From NCBI GenBank assembly GCA_964650465.1, contig CAZYTA010000009.1:10101-74100 (forward strand): a DNA stretch of 64,000 bases, given 5' to 3'. The DNA is from RGIG6353 sp964650465 (GTDB taxonomy: Bacteria; Bacillota; Clostridia; Oscillospirales; SIG627). The position numbers and the translations under genes were made by a program. This document shows, piece by piece, positions 23,018 through 31,641 of the stretch. How positions within the stretch are numbered: the first letter of the stretch is position 1; every line of letters starts with the position of its first letter. The notes under the pieces were generated by a model. That model was not told the DNA's origin. It did not search any database and saw only the letters and a list, made by a program, of their open reading frames with translations.

Positions 23018-24527
23018 GTAATGTAATAAGCACAAAAGCTATCAAAACAAAAGCTATCGGATAAATGATAACATCGCCAAGCTTTGTATAAAGTGTATTT
23101 TCTTCAATGAATGAAATCTTTTCGGTAAGTGTCCCTTTTACCAATGGCTCAAGAGACGAAATTGTTTCACCGTTGGGAGTAAAGAAGGAGGACACACCCG
23201 AATTTGCAGCTCGCACCACATACCTTCCGTTTTCAACAGCTCTCCATTTTGCCTGATTGTTATGCTGATATACAGCGGGAAAATCCTTGTACCAAGAGTC
23301 GTTTGTCATAATAACAAGTAACTCTGCACCTTCTCTTACACTGTCCCGTGCAAGATACGGAAAAATAGAATCAAAGCAAATAAGACAACCTGCATTTCCG
23401 CTTTTTGTTTCTGTTACATAGGCGGAATACCCAGGATAAAGGTCTGTTGAAAGTAGGTTTATACTGCTTAAAACAGGAATATGACGCAAAACATTCCTAA
23501 ACGGCAAAAATTCCCCAAACGGAACAAGACGCCGTTTAAAATAAACGTTGTCCGAAACCTCGCCGTCAGCAACATAGTAAGCTCCGTTGAGCTCTCTGCC
23601 CACATTACTGCAATAAAAAGCACCTACCATCATTTCGTTTCCGCTCATAAGAGTATATGCTTCAAGCTCGGATAATATTTTCTTTGAATCGTTCAAATCC
23701 GTAGGAATAGCCGTCTCTGTCCACACAACCAAAGAATCTGTATTCTCAAGCAACAATGTCTCGCGCATATACACGGAATATGACGAGGAGCCGCTCCATT
23801 TGTCATTCGTTAAAACATTACCCTGAACTATACTTACGTTTTTTTCCTCTGTGGTTTCAAAATCCTTTTGCATATAAACAAATCCGTAAAGAAAATTCAA
23901 TGCAAAAACCGAAATCGCAAGTGCACCGAAGAGACTTGTTTTTTTGGTAAAATATGCAACAGCAATAAGCGAATTTGCCAACAGCAACAGAAGGTCAACA
24001 AAATACGGTCCGAAAAGTGATGCAGACTGAATAATCGGAAGCAAAGCACTTTGCGGCAAAGAAATGCGAGCCCAAGTAAATCCATAGGTGCCAAGCGACT
24101 GAACATACTGCACAAAAACAAACACCAAAGCAAAGGCTATTGTCTTGCAAGAGGTTGATATTTTCAGCTTAAGTACCAGATAAAACGGCACAGCAAGCAT
24201 TATTGCGTGACACGCTGACAGGAGACACCATGCAGCAGCCATGAGTAAAAAAGACGGTATTACTCCCAATCCAATGAAAGACATCGGAACAAGCGCCATA
24301 AAAAAATGATAAATTCCGAAGTGATACGAAAAGAAAAACAGGAAGATATATAAAAACAAAGACTTTCCTTGCAATCCTTTGTTATAAAGATTCAGAATCA
24401 AAACAAAGAACGGCGCAATAGACAGCCACGATATAAAAAACAACTGTTCAAAGGTGAAAGGAACAGCATTGATTATACCAAGCATCAGAAACCAAAGCCA
24501 TTTATTTTTCAGACAAAATTCTTTCAA
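22977..24527 (-). CDS. lnt: Apolipoprotein N-acyltransferase
   Basis: Adds the third acyl chain to lipoproteins at the outer face of the membrane. About seven membrane helices in the first 210 residues precede a nitrilase-fold domain. The triad is visible: Glu in VVWTETAIPTDL (near 249), Lys in KRRLVPFGEFLPF (near 310), Cys in GCLICFDSIFPY (near 363). Length 516. The start is TTG at 24527 with AGGGAAG upstream. It lies 22 nt after rpe. The final dozen residues (RRAAACNSRLS end) are encoded by the dispersed repeat. Lnt is unusual outside Gram-negatives and actinobacteria. Confidence 0.9.
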   Translation of the reverse strand: MKEFCLKNKWLWFLMLGIINAVPFTFEQLFFISWLSIAPFFVLILNLYNKGLQGKSLFLYIFLFFFSYHFGIYHFFMALVPMSFIGLGVIPSFLLMAAAWCLLSACHAIMLAVPFYLVLKLKISTSCKTIAFALVFVFVQYVQSLGTYGFTWARISLPQSALLPIIQSASLFGPYFVDLLLLLANSLIAVAYFTKKTSLFGALAISVFALNFLYGFVYMQKDFETTEEKNVSIVQGNVLTNDKWSGSSSYSVYMRETLLLENTDSLVVWTETAIPTDLNDSKKILSELEAYTLMSGNEMMVGAFYCSNVGRELNGAYYVADGEVSDNVYFKRRLVPFGEFLPFRNVLRHIPVLSSINLLSTDLYPGYSAYVTETKSGNAGCLICFDSIFPYLARDSVREGAELLVIMTNDSWYKDFPAVYQHNNQAKWRAVENGRYVVRAANSGVSSFFTPNGETISSLEPLVKGTLTEKISFIEENTLYTKLGDVIIYPIAFVLIAFVLITLQKRRAAACNSRLS

Positions 24528-24549
24528 TATACTTCCCTCTTATACGAAT

Positions 24550-25197
24550 TTAGTTCCCTCTGAGAGCCTTTACTGTTTCTGAGGGATTTGCACTTTTAAA
24601 AAACGCAGAGCCCGCTACTATTACATTTGCACCGGCAGAAATCGGAACATTTACATTTTCAGCGTAAATACCGCCATCTACTTCAATATCAATCTCTTTG
24701 CCCGTAAGCTTGATAAGCTCGGCTGTTCCTCTGATGGTGTCCAGTGTTTTTTCGATAAACTTCTGACCGCCGTAACCGGGTTCAACTGTCATTACAAGAA
24801 CCATATCAAGCTTATGTATAAACGGCTTGAGAACCTCGTATGAGGTATTGGGCTTTACGGACATTGCCGCCTTGATACCGTAGCTGTGGATAAGATCAAT
24901 CACCTCGTCGTGATTATCACAGCTCTCGTAATGAAAGGTTATAATGTCTGCGCCCGCATCTGCAAAATCCTTGATGTATCTTACAGGGTCAACAATCATC
25001 AAATGGACATCAAATGTCATTTCTGTGTGCGGTCTGAGTGCTTTGATAACAGGAGCACCGAATGTAATGTTAGGAACAAATACACCGTCCATAACATCAA
25101 GATGCACATAATCCGCACCTGAATTTTCAATTTTTTTAATTTCGTCGGAAAGACGTGAAAAATCCGAAGCTAAGACAGAAGGTGAAACCTTAATCAT
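24550..25197 (-). CDS. rpe: Ribulose-phosphate 3-epimerase
   Basis: Interconverts ribulose 5-phosphate and xylulose 5-phosphate. The TIM barrel of 215 residues has HLDVMDGVFVPNITFG (metal His/Asp), FDVHLMIVDP, TVEPGYGGQKF and DIEVDGGI, the complete active-site series. AAAGGAG precedes the ATG. It is followed by lnt. No pentose-operon genes adjoin it. Confidence 0.97.
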   Translation of the reverse strand: MIKVSPSVLASDFSRLSDEIKKIENSGADYVHLDVMDGVFVPNITFGAPVIKALRPHTEMTFDVHLMIVDPVRYIKDFADAGADIITFHYESCDNHDEVIDLIHSYGIKAAMSVKPNTSYEVLKPFIHKLDMVLVMTVEPGYGGQKFIEKTLDTIRGTAELIKLTGKEIDIEVDGGIYAENVNVPISAGANVIVAGSAFFKSANPSETVKALRGN

Positions 25198-25389
25198 GAT
25201 TTTTCTCCTTTTTGTTTTAATATTTTTTATTATTCAGTGACAATAAAACTCTATTATCATAAAATATTACAGAATACAAGTGCTTACGGGCAAAAGCCGA
25301 TGTAGAAAGAAAAGGTAACAAAACTATCTTTTGACCGGGCACATCATATACATCCAAGTACATTTTTTACATTCTCCGTCTTTTTTCTA

Positions 25390-25418
25390 TTTACAGTTTC
25401 AATTATTTCGGGTATAAT
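25390..25418 (+). promoter_or_regulatory. Sigma-A promoter for kinase-like gene
   Basis: TTTACA (25390-25395), 17-nt spacer, TATAAT (25413-25418), 54 nt before the start codon. The 190 nt between rpe and this promoter hold nothing else recognisable. Confidence 0.7.
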
Positions 25419-25471
25419 GAAGCTTAGATGAAAACAGACGGATATTTTTATAAAATTTGCTTGGAGGCAAT

Positions 25472-26449
25472 ATGTTACTATCGCAATCACTTTTAAACTA
25501 CCCTTTACCGCTAATCGCAATAAACAGAAAAGGCTTTGTTGCGGCAAAGAACTACATAGCAGAGACTGCCTTTGATGTTATACACGTCGGCGCATCTGTC
25601 CAAAAATATACCGACATAAACTTTTCAAAAGAAGGTCTGGCTAAAGGGATGTTTTGCGGTAAAGAGTACACATATTTTAATATGCTCTGCGACGATGCGG
25701 ATGGTACTTCCCTTTTGTTTCTGCTTATGACAACCTTTGGAGAAGAGCATCTTTCCTTCAACGTTTCGGACATTTACAAGGAAAAGATAAATAATCTCCC
25801 CGAAGCCCCCGAGAAAGACAAAAACAAAGACAGAAAGTATATACGCTCGGTCCACAATAACCTAATCAGAGCAAATTATTTTACAGCGTTTTCCGATACT
25901 GTTAATTCAAGACTTCGTAAATCAGAGGACACCGACACTGTTGTGCTTTCAAAGGTCTGTTCCGCTCTTGAAATTGCTATCGCAAGTTATCTTGAAAATT
26001 TGGATATAAGAATAAATATCGATTACGAATCGGGAACGCTCGTTTCAAAGATGAGAGAGGCTGACATCATAGGAATTATTTTAAACTCGCTGTTCTTCTG
26101 TGTTATAAATTCTTACGACACCATCACATTAAGCCTGACAGAAAGAAGCGGACTTGCCCAATTAAGCTTTGTTTTTAGATCGAACTCAGATTTTGATAAA
26201 TGGCTTGACCCGCAATCTGCGGCAGGTCTGAATTCGTCTTTGTCACTGGCAATCGCCTTTAAAATCGCAGACATATACGGTATAAAGTATACAATATCAA
26301 AAAGTACCTTCAAGAAGCTTTCGGAAAACACTTTAACTTACGAGATACCGATAATACTCCGCCCGTATATCAGCTTTGCCGCATCGGACACAATAACACA
26401 AACAATGAAAAATATGCTCTTAAATATATTCTTCGACGAAGAGCTTTAA
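25472..26449 (+). CDS. Histidine-kinase-like protein, degenerate
   Basis: 325 residues from ATG 25472 with GGAGG 5 nt upstream. No membrane segment. Residues 1-110 look like a PAS-type sensor (LPLIAINRKGFVAAKNY). The stretch RSVHNNLIRANYFTAF (near 128) could be a dimerisation helix with a histidine. Residues 190-320 have the layout of an ATP-binding HATPase fold (VSKMREADIIGIILNSLFF; NSSLSLAIAFKIADIYG), but the DxGxG and GxG loops are not clear. A response regulator is not nearby. The kinase-like reading is tentative. Confidence 0.5.
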   Translation: MLLSQSLLNYPLPLIAINRKGFVAAKNYIAETAFDVIHVGASVQKYTDINFSKEGLAKGMFCGKEYTYFNMLCDDADGTSLLFLLMTTFGEEHLSFNVSDIYKEKINNLPEAPEKDKNKDRKYIRSVHNNLIRANYFTAFSDTVNSRLRKSEDTDTVVLSKVCSALEIAIASYLENLDIRINIDYESGTLVSKMREADIIGIILNSLFFCVINSYDTITLSLTERSGLAQLSFVFRSNSDFDKWLDPQSAAGLNSSLSLAIAFKIADIYGIKYTISKSTFKKLSENTLTYEIPIILRPYISFAASDTITQTMKNMLLNIFFDEEL

Positions 26450-27234
26450 TCAATTCCGAAAAATCTTTTGCCGTTATTCAAGGTCAACTCTGCAATTGCC
26501 TCAACAGTTGTTCCGCGAATTTCGGCAATCTTTTTTGCAGTTTCATACATCAGAGAAGAATTATTGGTTTTCCCTCTGTACGGAACAGGAGCAAGATACG
26601 GCGAGTCGGTTTCTATAAGCAAACGTTCATCAGGCACAGCCATAACACTTCTTACAACATTGGATGCATTTTTGAAGGTTACAGTACCGCTGAAAGAAAT
26701 ATACCATCCAAGCTTCACAAGCTCACTCGCCATTTCAAAGCTGCCTGAGAAAGAATGGAATACGCCTGTCACCTTTCCTTTAAAATCATTGACCACAGAA
26801 ATGCAATCTCCGTGAGCTTCCCTGTCATGGACAACTACGTTTTTACCAAGCTTGTACGCAAGCTCCATCTGACGTCTGAAAACACTTATCTGCACTTCCT
26901 TGGGCGCTGTGTCGTCATAATGATAATCAAGGCCTATCTCACCGAGTGCAACGGCTTTTTTGTGAGACAAAAGCTGTGTGAGAACACTCTCAAGCTCATC
27001 GCCCGCATTGCCTGCCTCGTGAGGGTGAACTCCTGCAGTAGCGTAAAAGAAGTCGTATTTATCTGCAAGTGACAGAGCCACCGCCGAGCTGTCATAATCC
27101 GAGGCGGAATTGACAACCAAAGACACACCCAAAGGGTTTACGTCATTTTTCAGACGTAAACCCTCTATTATTTCATTGCGGTCGGCATCGAATCTCGAAT
27201 CGTCATAATGTGCATGAGTATCAAATAGTCCCAT
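26446..27234 (-). CDS. TatD family metal-dependent hydrolase
   Basis: 262-residue TIM-barrel nuclease/hydrolase. LFDTHAHYDD (HxH), GEIGLDYHYDD, VVHDREAHGD, HSFSGSFEMA and LIETDSPYLAPVPYRGK are the metal-binding blocks. E. coli TatD is a 3'-5' DNA exonuclease; YcfH-type members are less clear. The ATG overlaps the metG stop (TAATG), the common metG-tatD pairing in Firmicutes. Its end overlaps the convergent kinase-like gene by 4 nt. Confidence 0.93.
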   Translation of the reverse strand: MGLFDTHAHYDDSRFDADRNEIIEGLRLKNDVNPLGVSLVVNSASDYDSSAVALSLADKYDFFYATAGVHPHEAGNAGDELESVLTQLLSHKKAVALGEIGLDYHYDDTAPKEVQISVFRRQMELAYKLGKNVVVHDREAHGDCISVVNDFKGKVTGVFHSFSGSFEMASELVKLGWYISFSGTVTFKNASNVVRSVMAVPDERLLIETDSPYLAPVPYRGKTNNSSLMYETAKKIAEIRGTTVEAIAELTLNNGKRFFGID

Positions 27235-29195
27235 TATCTGATTTCTGCTCCGTTCTGTGTTTCGGGATCAAGGAAAAGTACTCTGACCTTTGAGTCAGCG
27301 CCTTCGCTCGCAAGAATCATTCCGTTTGATTCAACTCCTCTGAGCTTGACAGGCTTAAGATTTGCAACAACGGCAACCTTCTTTCCTATCAACTCTTCGG
27401 GCTTGTAATACTTGGCAATTCCGGAAACAATTTGTCTCTTCTCGCCTAAATCAACCATGAGCTTTAACAGCTTATCCGACTTTTCAACCGGCTCGCAGGA
27501 AAGTATTTCTCCCGCTTTGAGACTTACCTTCATAAAATCGTCAATGGTAATTATACCGTTGTCGGCGGGGCTTTCTTCCTTTTTCTCTTCGGGTTTCTTT
27601 TCAGCTTTCTTTTCGGACAGCTTCTTTTGGTTGTCCTCAAAAATCTTTGTAAGCATTTTGTCCTCATCTATTCTTGCAAAGAGAATTTCAAGGTCACCTA
27701 TAACAGTACCTGCTTTGAGAACACCGAAATTCTGTGCGCTCTCCCAATCAAAGGGAGCATCGGCAAATGACTTTGTTATCTTTTCGCACGAATAAGGAAT
27801 AACCGAAGAAAGAAGAATTGTTGAAATTCTAATAGTTTCAAGAAGGTTATAAATAACTGTAGCAAGTCTATCACGTGCACCATCGTCCTTGGCAAGAGCC
27901 CAAGGCATAGTTTCGTCGATATACTTGTTCGCTCTCTTAAGAAGAGTCATCACGCTGTCAACAGCTTCCGATGTCCTGAATTCAAGTAATTTTTCATAAT
28001 AATCCTTGACAGTAGCTACGGCAAGCTCAGAAAGCTCTTTATCAAGAGACTCGGGGGCTGTAGGAGCAGGAACAATGCCGTCAAAATACTTTTTGTTCAT
28101 TGCAACTGTTCTGCTGACAAGGTTTCCGAATGTATTGGCAAGGTCTGCATTGAACACCTTGACAACATTCTCATAGGTAATACTGCCGTCATTGACATAG
28201 GGCATCTGGCTGATAAGATAGTATCTTACAGCATCAACTCCGAAATAAGATATGAGCTCGTCTGCATAAATTGTATTTCCTTTTGATTTTGACATTTTAT
28301 CAACACCGGAAAGGAACCAAGGATGACCGAATACTCGCTTGGGAAGAGGCTCGCCCAGTGCCATAAGAATTATAGGCCATATAATAGTGTGGAAACGAAG
28401 GATATCCTTACCTATAATATGAACATCAGCAGGCCAATACTTTTTATAGAGGTCGCCCTGTGCATTTTTGTCGGTGGAATATCCAAGAGCAGTAATATAG
28501 TTTGACAGCGCATCTATCCAAACGTAAATTACATGACCCGGGTCGAATTCTACGGGAATGCCCCAAGTAAATGTAGTTCTCGATACACAAAGGTCCTGCA
28601 AGCCCGGCTTAATGAAATTATTTATCATTTCCTTCTTTCTTGCTTCGGGAGCAATGAAGTCGGGATTTGCATCGATATAATCCTCAAGCTGCTTCTGATA
28701 TTTTGACATTTTGAAGAAATATGCTTCTTCGTGAGCCTTTTTCACTTCAGCTCCGCAATCGGGACATTTTCCGTCAACAAGCTGACTTTCGGTATAAAAG
28801 GTTTCACAGGGAGTGCAATACCATCCCTCATACTTGCCCTTATATATATCCCCTTGGTCATAGAGCTTTTTAAATATTTCAGATACCGCCTTTTCGTGTT
28901 CGGCATCGGTTGTACGGATAAACTTGTCATATGTCGCACCGCAAAGGTCCCATATCCTTCTTACCTCGCCTGCAATTTTGTCAACATACGCCTGAGGCTC
29001 AAGACCCGCCTTTTCTGCATGCTCGGCAATCTTTATACCATGCTCATCTGTACCTGTAAGAAAAAATACATCCTTACCTATAAGTCTCATGAACCGTGCT
29101 ACTGCATCCGTAAATACTACTTCGTAGGTATTGCCTATATGGGGTTTCTGTGATGTATATGCAATAGCAGTTGTAATATAAAATTTATCTTTCAA
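27234..29195 (-). CDS. metG: Methionine--tRNA ligase with C-terminal tRNA-binding domain
   Basis: Class I synthetase of 653 residues. AYTSQKPHIGNTYE (HIGH), CTPCETFYTESQLVDGKCPD (zinc knuckle, CxxC and CxxC) and DKMSKSKGNTI (KMSKS) are present. A Lys/Glu-rich linker at about 530-550 leads to a C-terminal OB-fold (TIDDFMKVSLKAGEIL to the end) that dimerises and binds tRNA. AAAGGAA precedes the ATG. There is only a 23-nt gap to nagA upstream and no T-box. Confidence 0.97.
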   Translation of the reverse strand: MKDKFYITTAIAYTSQKPHIGNTYEVVFTDAVARFMRLIGKDVFFLTGTDEHGIKIAEHAEKAGLEPQAYVDKIAGEVRRIWDLCGATYDKFIRTTDAEHEKAVSEIFKKLYDQGDIYKGKYEGWYCTPCETFYTESQLVDGKCPDCGAEVKKAHEEAYFFKMSKYQKQLEDYIDANPDFIAPEARKKEMINNFIKPGLQDLCVSRTTFTWGIPVEFDPGHVIYVWIDALSNYITALGYSTDKNAQGDLYKKYWPADVHIIGKDILRFHTIIWPIILMALGEPLPKRVFGHPWFLSGVDKMSKSKGNTIYADELISYFGVDAVRYYLISQMPYVNDGSITYENVVKVFNADLANTFGNLVSRTVAMNKKYFDGIVPAPTAPESLDKELSELAVATVKDYYEKLLEFRTSEAVDSVMTLLKRANKYIDETMPWALAKDDGARDRLATVIYNLLETIRISTILLSSVIPYSCEKITKSFADAPFDWESAQNFGVLKAGTVIGDLEILFARIDEDKMLTKIFEDNQKKLSEKKAEKKPEEKKEESPADNGIITIDDFMKVSLKAGEILSCEPVEKSDKLLKLMVDLGEKRQIVSGIAKYYKPEELIGKKVAVVANLKPVKLRGVESNGMILASEGADSKVRVLFLDPETQNGAEIR

Positions 29196-29218
29196 TTGTA
29201 AACATTCCTTTCAGTCAT

Positions 29219-30355
29219 TTATTTTGTATATACTTTTCTTCCTCTTGAGATGGTCATATCTATATTCAAGCCGCTGTCGAGAATAAGAATATCTGCATCC
29301 TTTCCGACGCTGACAGAACCAACCGTGTCATAAAGTCCTGCGGCAAGAGCAGGATTCCGTGTAGCGCACAGCAATGCATCGGCAAGGGATGCACCAGAGA
29401 ATTTCATAAGGTTAAGCAAACACATATGGAGATTAGCCGTGCTTCCTGCAAGATTTCCTTCTTTTATCCTCGCAACTCCGTCAACAACATATGTTTCCAG
29501 TTCGCCAAGCATATATACGCCGTCGGGCATTCCTGCAGCCTGCATAGAATCTGTAACAAGCACAAATCTGTCGCAGCCCTTTGTCTTGTAGGACATTGCA
29601 ACAATATCGGGATGAAGGTGTTCGCCGTCACAAATAAATTCAGCAAAAGCATCGCTGAGAAGAGCCATTCCCACAACTCCCGGCTCTCTGTGGTGAATGG
29701 GTGTCATTGCATTATAGGTATGTGTAAAGCTCGTTGCGCCGGCTAAAAGAGCTTTTTTAACTGTTTCGCTGTCGGTTTCGGAATGACCTATGGAAACCTT
29801 TACACCAAGCTTTGCGGCTTCCCTGATAAAATCCAAAGCACCTTCAAGTTCAGGGGCAACCGTCATATACAAAACCTTGTCGCCGTTAAGCTCAAGATAA
29901 TCCTTTGTTTCGTTAATATCAGGAGCCTTGAGAAGATTATGCGGATGTGCACCTGCTCGTTTTACATCAAGATACGGACCTTCGATGTGGATACCTCTTA
30001 CTGATACCGAACATTTGTCTGCATCAATCGCTCCTACAGCGGCTACAGCCCTCTTGGTGTCTTCGTGCTTAGCTGTTGTAGTGGTGGGAAAAAGCGTAGT
30101 TACGCCGTGCGAAGCATAAAACTCACACATTCGTGTCAAAGCATCTGTATCACAATCCATTGTATCGACGCCAACAGCTCCGTGAGAGTGAATATCTATC
30201 AGTCCCGGTACAACATATTTACCCTCGGCATCGATAATATCATCGGCATCATCAAAAATGCCTATGCCTGTTATCTTCCCATCTTCGATTTTTACATCGG
30301 TTTTATAAAACTTTTTCATTTCAGTATTGAAAACCGAACCGTTCTTTATTACCAT
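29219..30355 (-). CDS. nagA: N-acetylglucosamine-6-phosphate deacetylase
   Basis: Removes the acetyl group from GlcNAc-6-P, feeding wall recycling and amino-sugar use. Start is ATG 30355, preceded by GGAGGTG; the frame opens 15 codons earlier without a site. The amidohydrolase blocks are PGLIDIHSHGAVGVDTMD, HIEGPYLDVKRAGAH (metal Glu), SIGHSETDSETV, TSFTHTYNAMTPIHHREPG (metal His) and LVTDSMQAAGMPDG (catalytic Asp). Length is 378. The deaminase partner is not adjacent; the NagB-like gene is 24 kb away. Confidence 0.95.
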   Translation of the reverse strand: MVIKNGSVFNTEMKKFYKTDVKIEDGKITGIGIFDDADDIIDAEGKYVVPGLIDIHSHGAVGVDTMDCDTDALTRMCEFYASHGVTTLFPTTTTAKHEDTKRAVAAVGAIDADKCSVSVRGIHIEGPYLDVKRAGAHPHNLLKAPDINETKDYLELNGDKVLYMTVAPELEGALDFIREAAKLGVKVSIGHSETDSETVKKALLAGATSFTHTYNAMTPIHHREPGVVGMALLSDAFAEFICDGEHLHPDIVAMSYKTKGCDRFVLVTDSMQAAGMPDGVYMLGELETYVVDGVARIKEGNLAGSTANLHMCLLNLMKFSGASLADALLCATRNPALAAGLYDTVGSVSVGKDADILILDSGLNIDMTISRGRKVYTK

Positions 30356-30390
30356 TAACACACCTCCGGATGACATTCTAAATCTATTAT

Positions 30391-30419
30391 ATTGTAGCAT
30401 AATAATTTTAACAATTCAA
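30391..30419 (-). promoter_or_regulatory. Sigma-A promoter for nagA-metG-tatD
   Basis: Minus strand: TTGAAT (30414-30419), 17-nt spacer, TACAAT (30391-30396), 36 nt before the nagA start. Confidence 0.7.
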
Positions 30420-30562
30420 TAGTTTGTAAAAAAAAGGATGAAAAGAAAATAAATATTTTTTGTTTAAGTTAAAACCACAGTTACTTGATGCCGACACGAA
30501 ATCTCACCTCGGCACCGCAAAGCCGATTCCACATATTATGAGGATAGAAGGAGGGATGATAA

Positions 30563-30697
30563 ATGGCTTGCTGCAACACATGTAACACATGCAACACCTG
30601 CAACTCTTGCAATTCCGGCAATTCAATCTTCGGCAACGACCTTTGGATCTGGATCATAATCATTGCATTAGTTGTTATACTCTTCACTGTAGGCTGA
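30563..30697 (+). CDS. 44-residue Cys-rich membrane micropeptide
   Basis: An ORF too short for usual gene callers. AAGGAGGG lies 7 nt before the ATG. The protein opens MACCNTCNTCNTCNSCN, with six Cys, three tandem CNT units then CNS, then a short Gly/Ser/Asn spacer. DLWIWIIIIALVVILF then forms one membrane helix, ending TVG. Tandem CxxC spacing suggests metal binding or disulphide linking. The overall plan (small polar head, terminal hydrophobic helix) resembles YjcZ-type sporulation micropeptides, but this is an analogy. It lies in an intergenic region and is followed 14 nt later by a strong terminator hairpin. Confidence 0.7.
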   Translation: MACCNTCNTCNTCNSCNSGNSIFGNDLWIWIIIIALVVILFTVG

Positions 30698-30711
30698 TAA
30701 CAACAGTCAAA

Positions 30712-30845
30712 GGGGCTGTAAAAAAACTCAAACAGAGTTTTTTTACAGCCCCGACTTATAGGGGATAGAAAAAACGTTTCAGAATGGACAAACCGAAGCC
30801 TGTCAGCGTACGATTGTACGGTAGTAGCGAGGTTTGTTCATAGCC
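30712..30845 (+). repeat. Second dispersed repeat, copy 1, headed by an 18-bp inverted repeat
   Basis: A perfect 18-bp inverted repeat with a 5-nt AAACA loop (30712-30729 with 30735-30752) has A/T tracts inside the stem and can end transcription in both directions. After CGACTTATAGG, a block CCGAAGCCTGTCAGCGTACG (near 30797) and ATTGTACGGTA follow. Both parts recur at 57.5-57.6 kb in the same order. The remaining sequence to 30996 holds only A/T-rich stretches and a weak CAAGTTTT hairpin. Confidence 0.8.
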
Positions 30846-30996
30846 AAAAACATATATTTTTTCGAGAAAACTTGATTTTCAAGTTTTTACCTTGAAAATT
30901 TCGACTTTCAAACTGTTAAAGAGATTATTTACCTCTTTTTCCTTGTCGTTTTTGGCGGTCTGGACTTTTTTTCATCCCCTTTTTGTTTATAGTTCT

Positions 30997-31641
30997 TTAC
31001 AAATTCAAAAGCTCTGAAGGTAAATCAACAATGATGTCAGGTACATTATCGGAAAATGCCGCCGCACCGCCAAAGCCCCAACTGACACCTACAGATGTCA
31101 TACCCACATTTTTTGCCGTTTGAACATCAACAGCAGAGTCTCCCACAAATGCAGTTTCTTCTCTCGTGACGCCCATCTTTTTCATTATAGCAAGAACAGC
31201 ATCGGGGGCAGGCTTATGCGGATACAATGGAGAAAAGCCGTCAGCGGAAATAAAAAATCCGGGCATGAGCTTTTTTACAATCTCCTTTACGTGTCGGTCA
31301 TCCTTGTTTGACAAAACAGCCATTTTTACGCCGTCATTTTTCAAGGTCAAAAGAACCTCATGAAGCCCTTCGTAAACATAAGTTTTGACAATCAGATTTC
31401 TGTCATAACAGCTTCTGTAACATTCCAGCGCCTCGTCAATAAACTCAGGCGTTCTGTTTTTGTCAGGCAAAGCCTGTGTAATCAGATTTTTTGCCCCTTT
31501 ACCAATCATTCTTTGCACAGCTTCATCGTCATGCTTTGGGAAGCCGTAGTGCTCAAGCATAGCGTTGACAGCTCCTGCTATATCGGAAACTGTGTTGACC
31601 AGAGTTCCGTCAAGGTCAAATATCAAAGCTTTTTTATTCAT
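30997..31641 (-). CDS. HAD-family phosphatase (phosphoglycolate phosphatase-like)
   Basis: 214 residues from ATG 31641, preceded by TTGGAGGAAG; the longer frame lacks a site. FDLDGTLVNTVSDIAGAV (nucleophile Asp), MAVLSNKDDRHV (motif II) and FVGDSAVDVQTAKNVGM (motif IV) define subfamily I with a helical cap. Gph and PgmB-type enzymes share this pattern, so the substrate is undetermined. The start overlaps yfbR by 8 nt. Confidence 0.85.
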   Translation of the reverse strand: MNKKALIFDLDGTLVNTVSDIAGAVNAMLEHYGFPKHDDEAVQRMIGKGAKNLITQALPDKNRTPEFIDEALECYRSCYDRNLIVKTYVYEGLHEVLLTLKNDGVKMAVLSNKDDRHVKEIVKKLMPGFFISADGFSPLYPHKPAPDAVLAIMKKMGVTREETAFVGDSAVDVQTAKNVGMTSVGVSWGFGGAAAFSDNVPDIIVDLPSELLNL

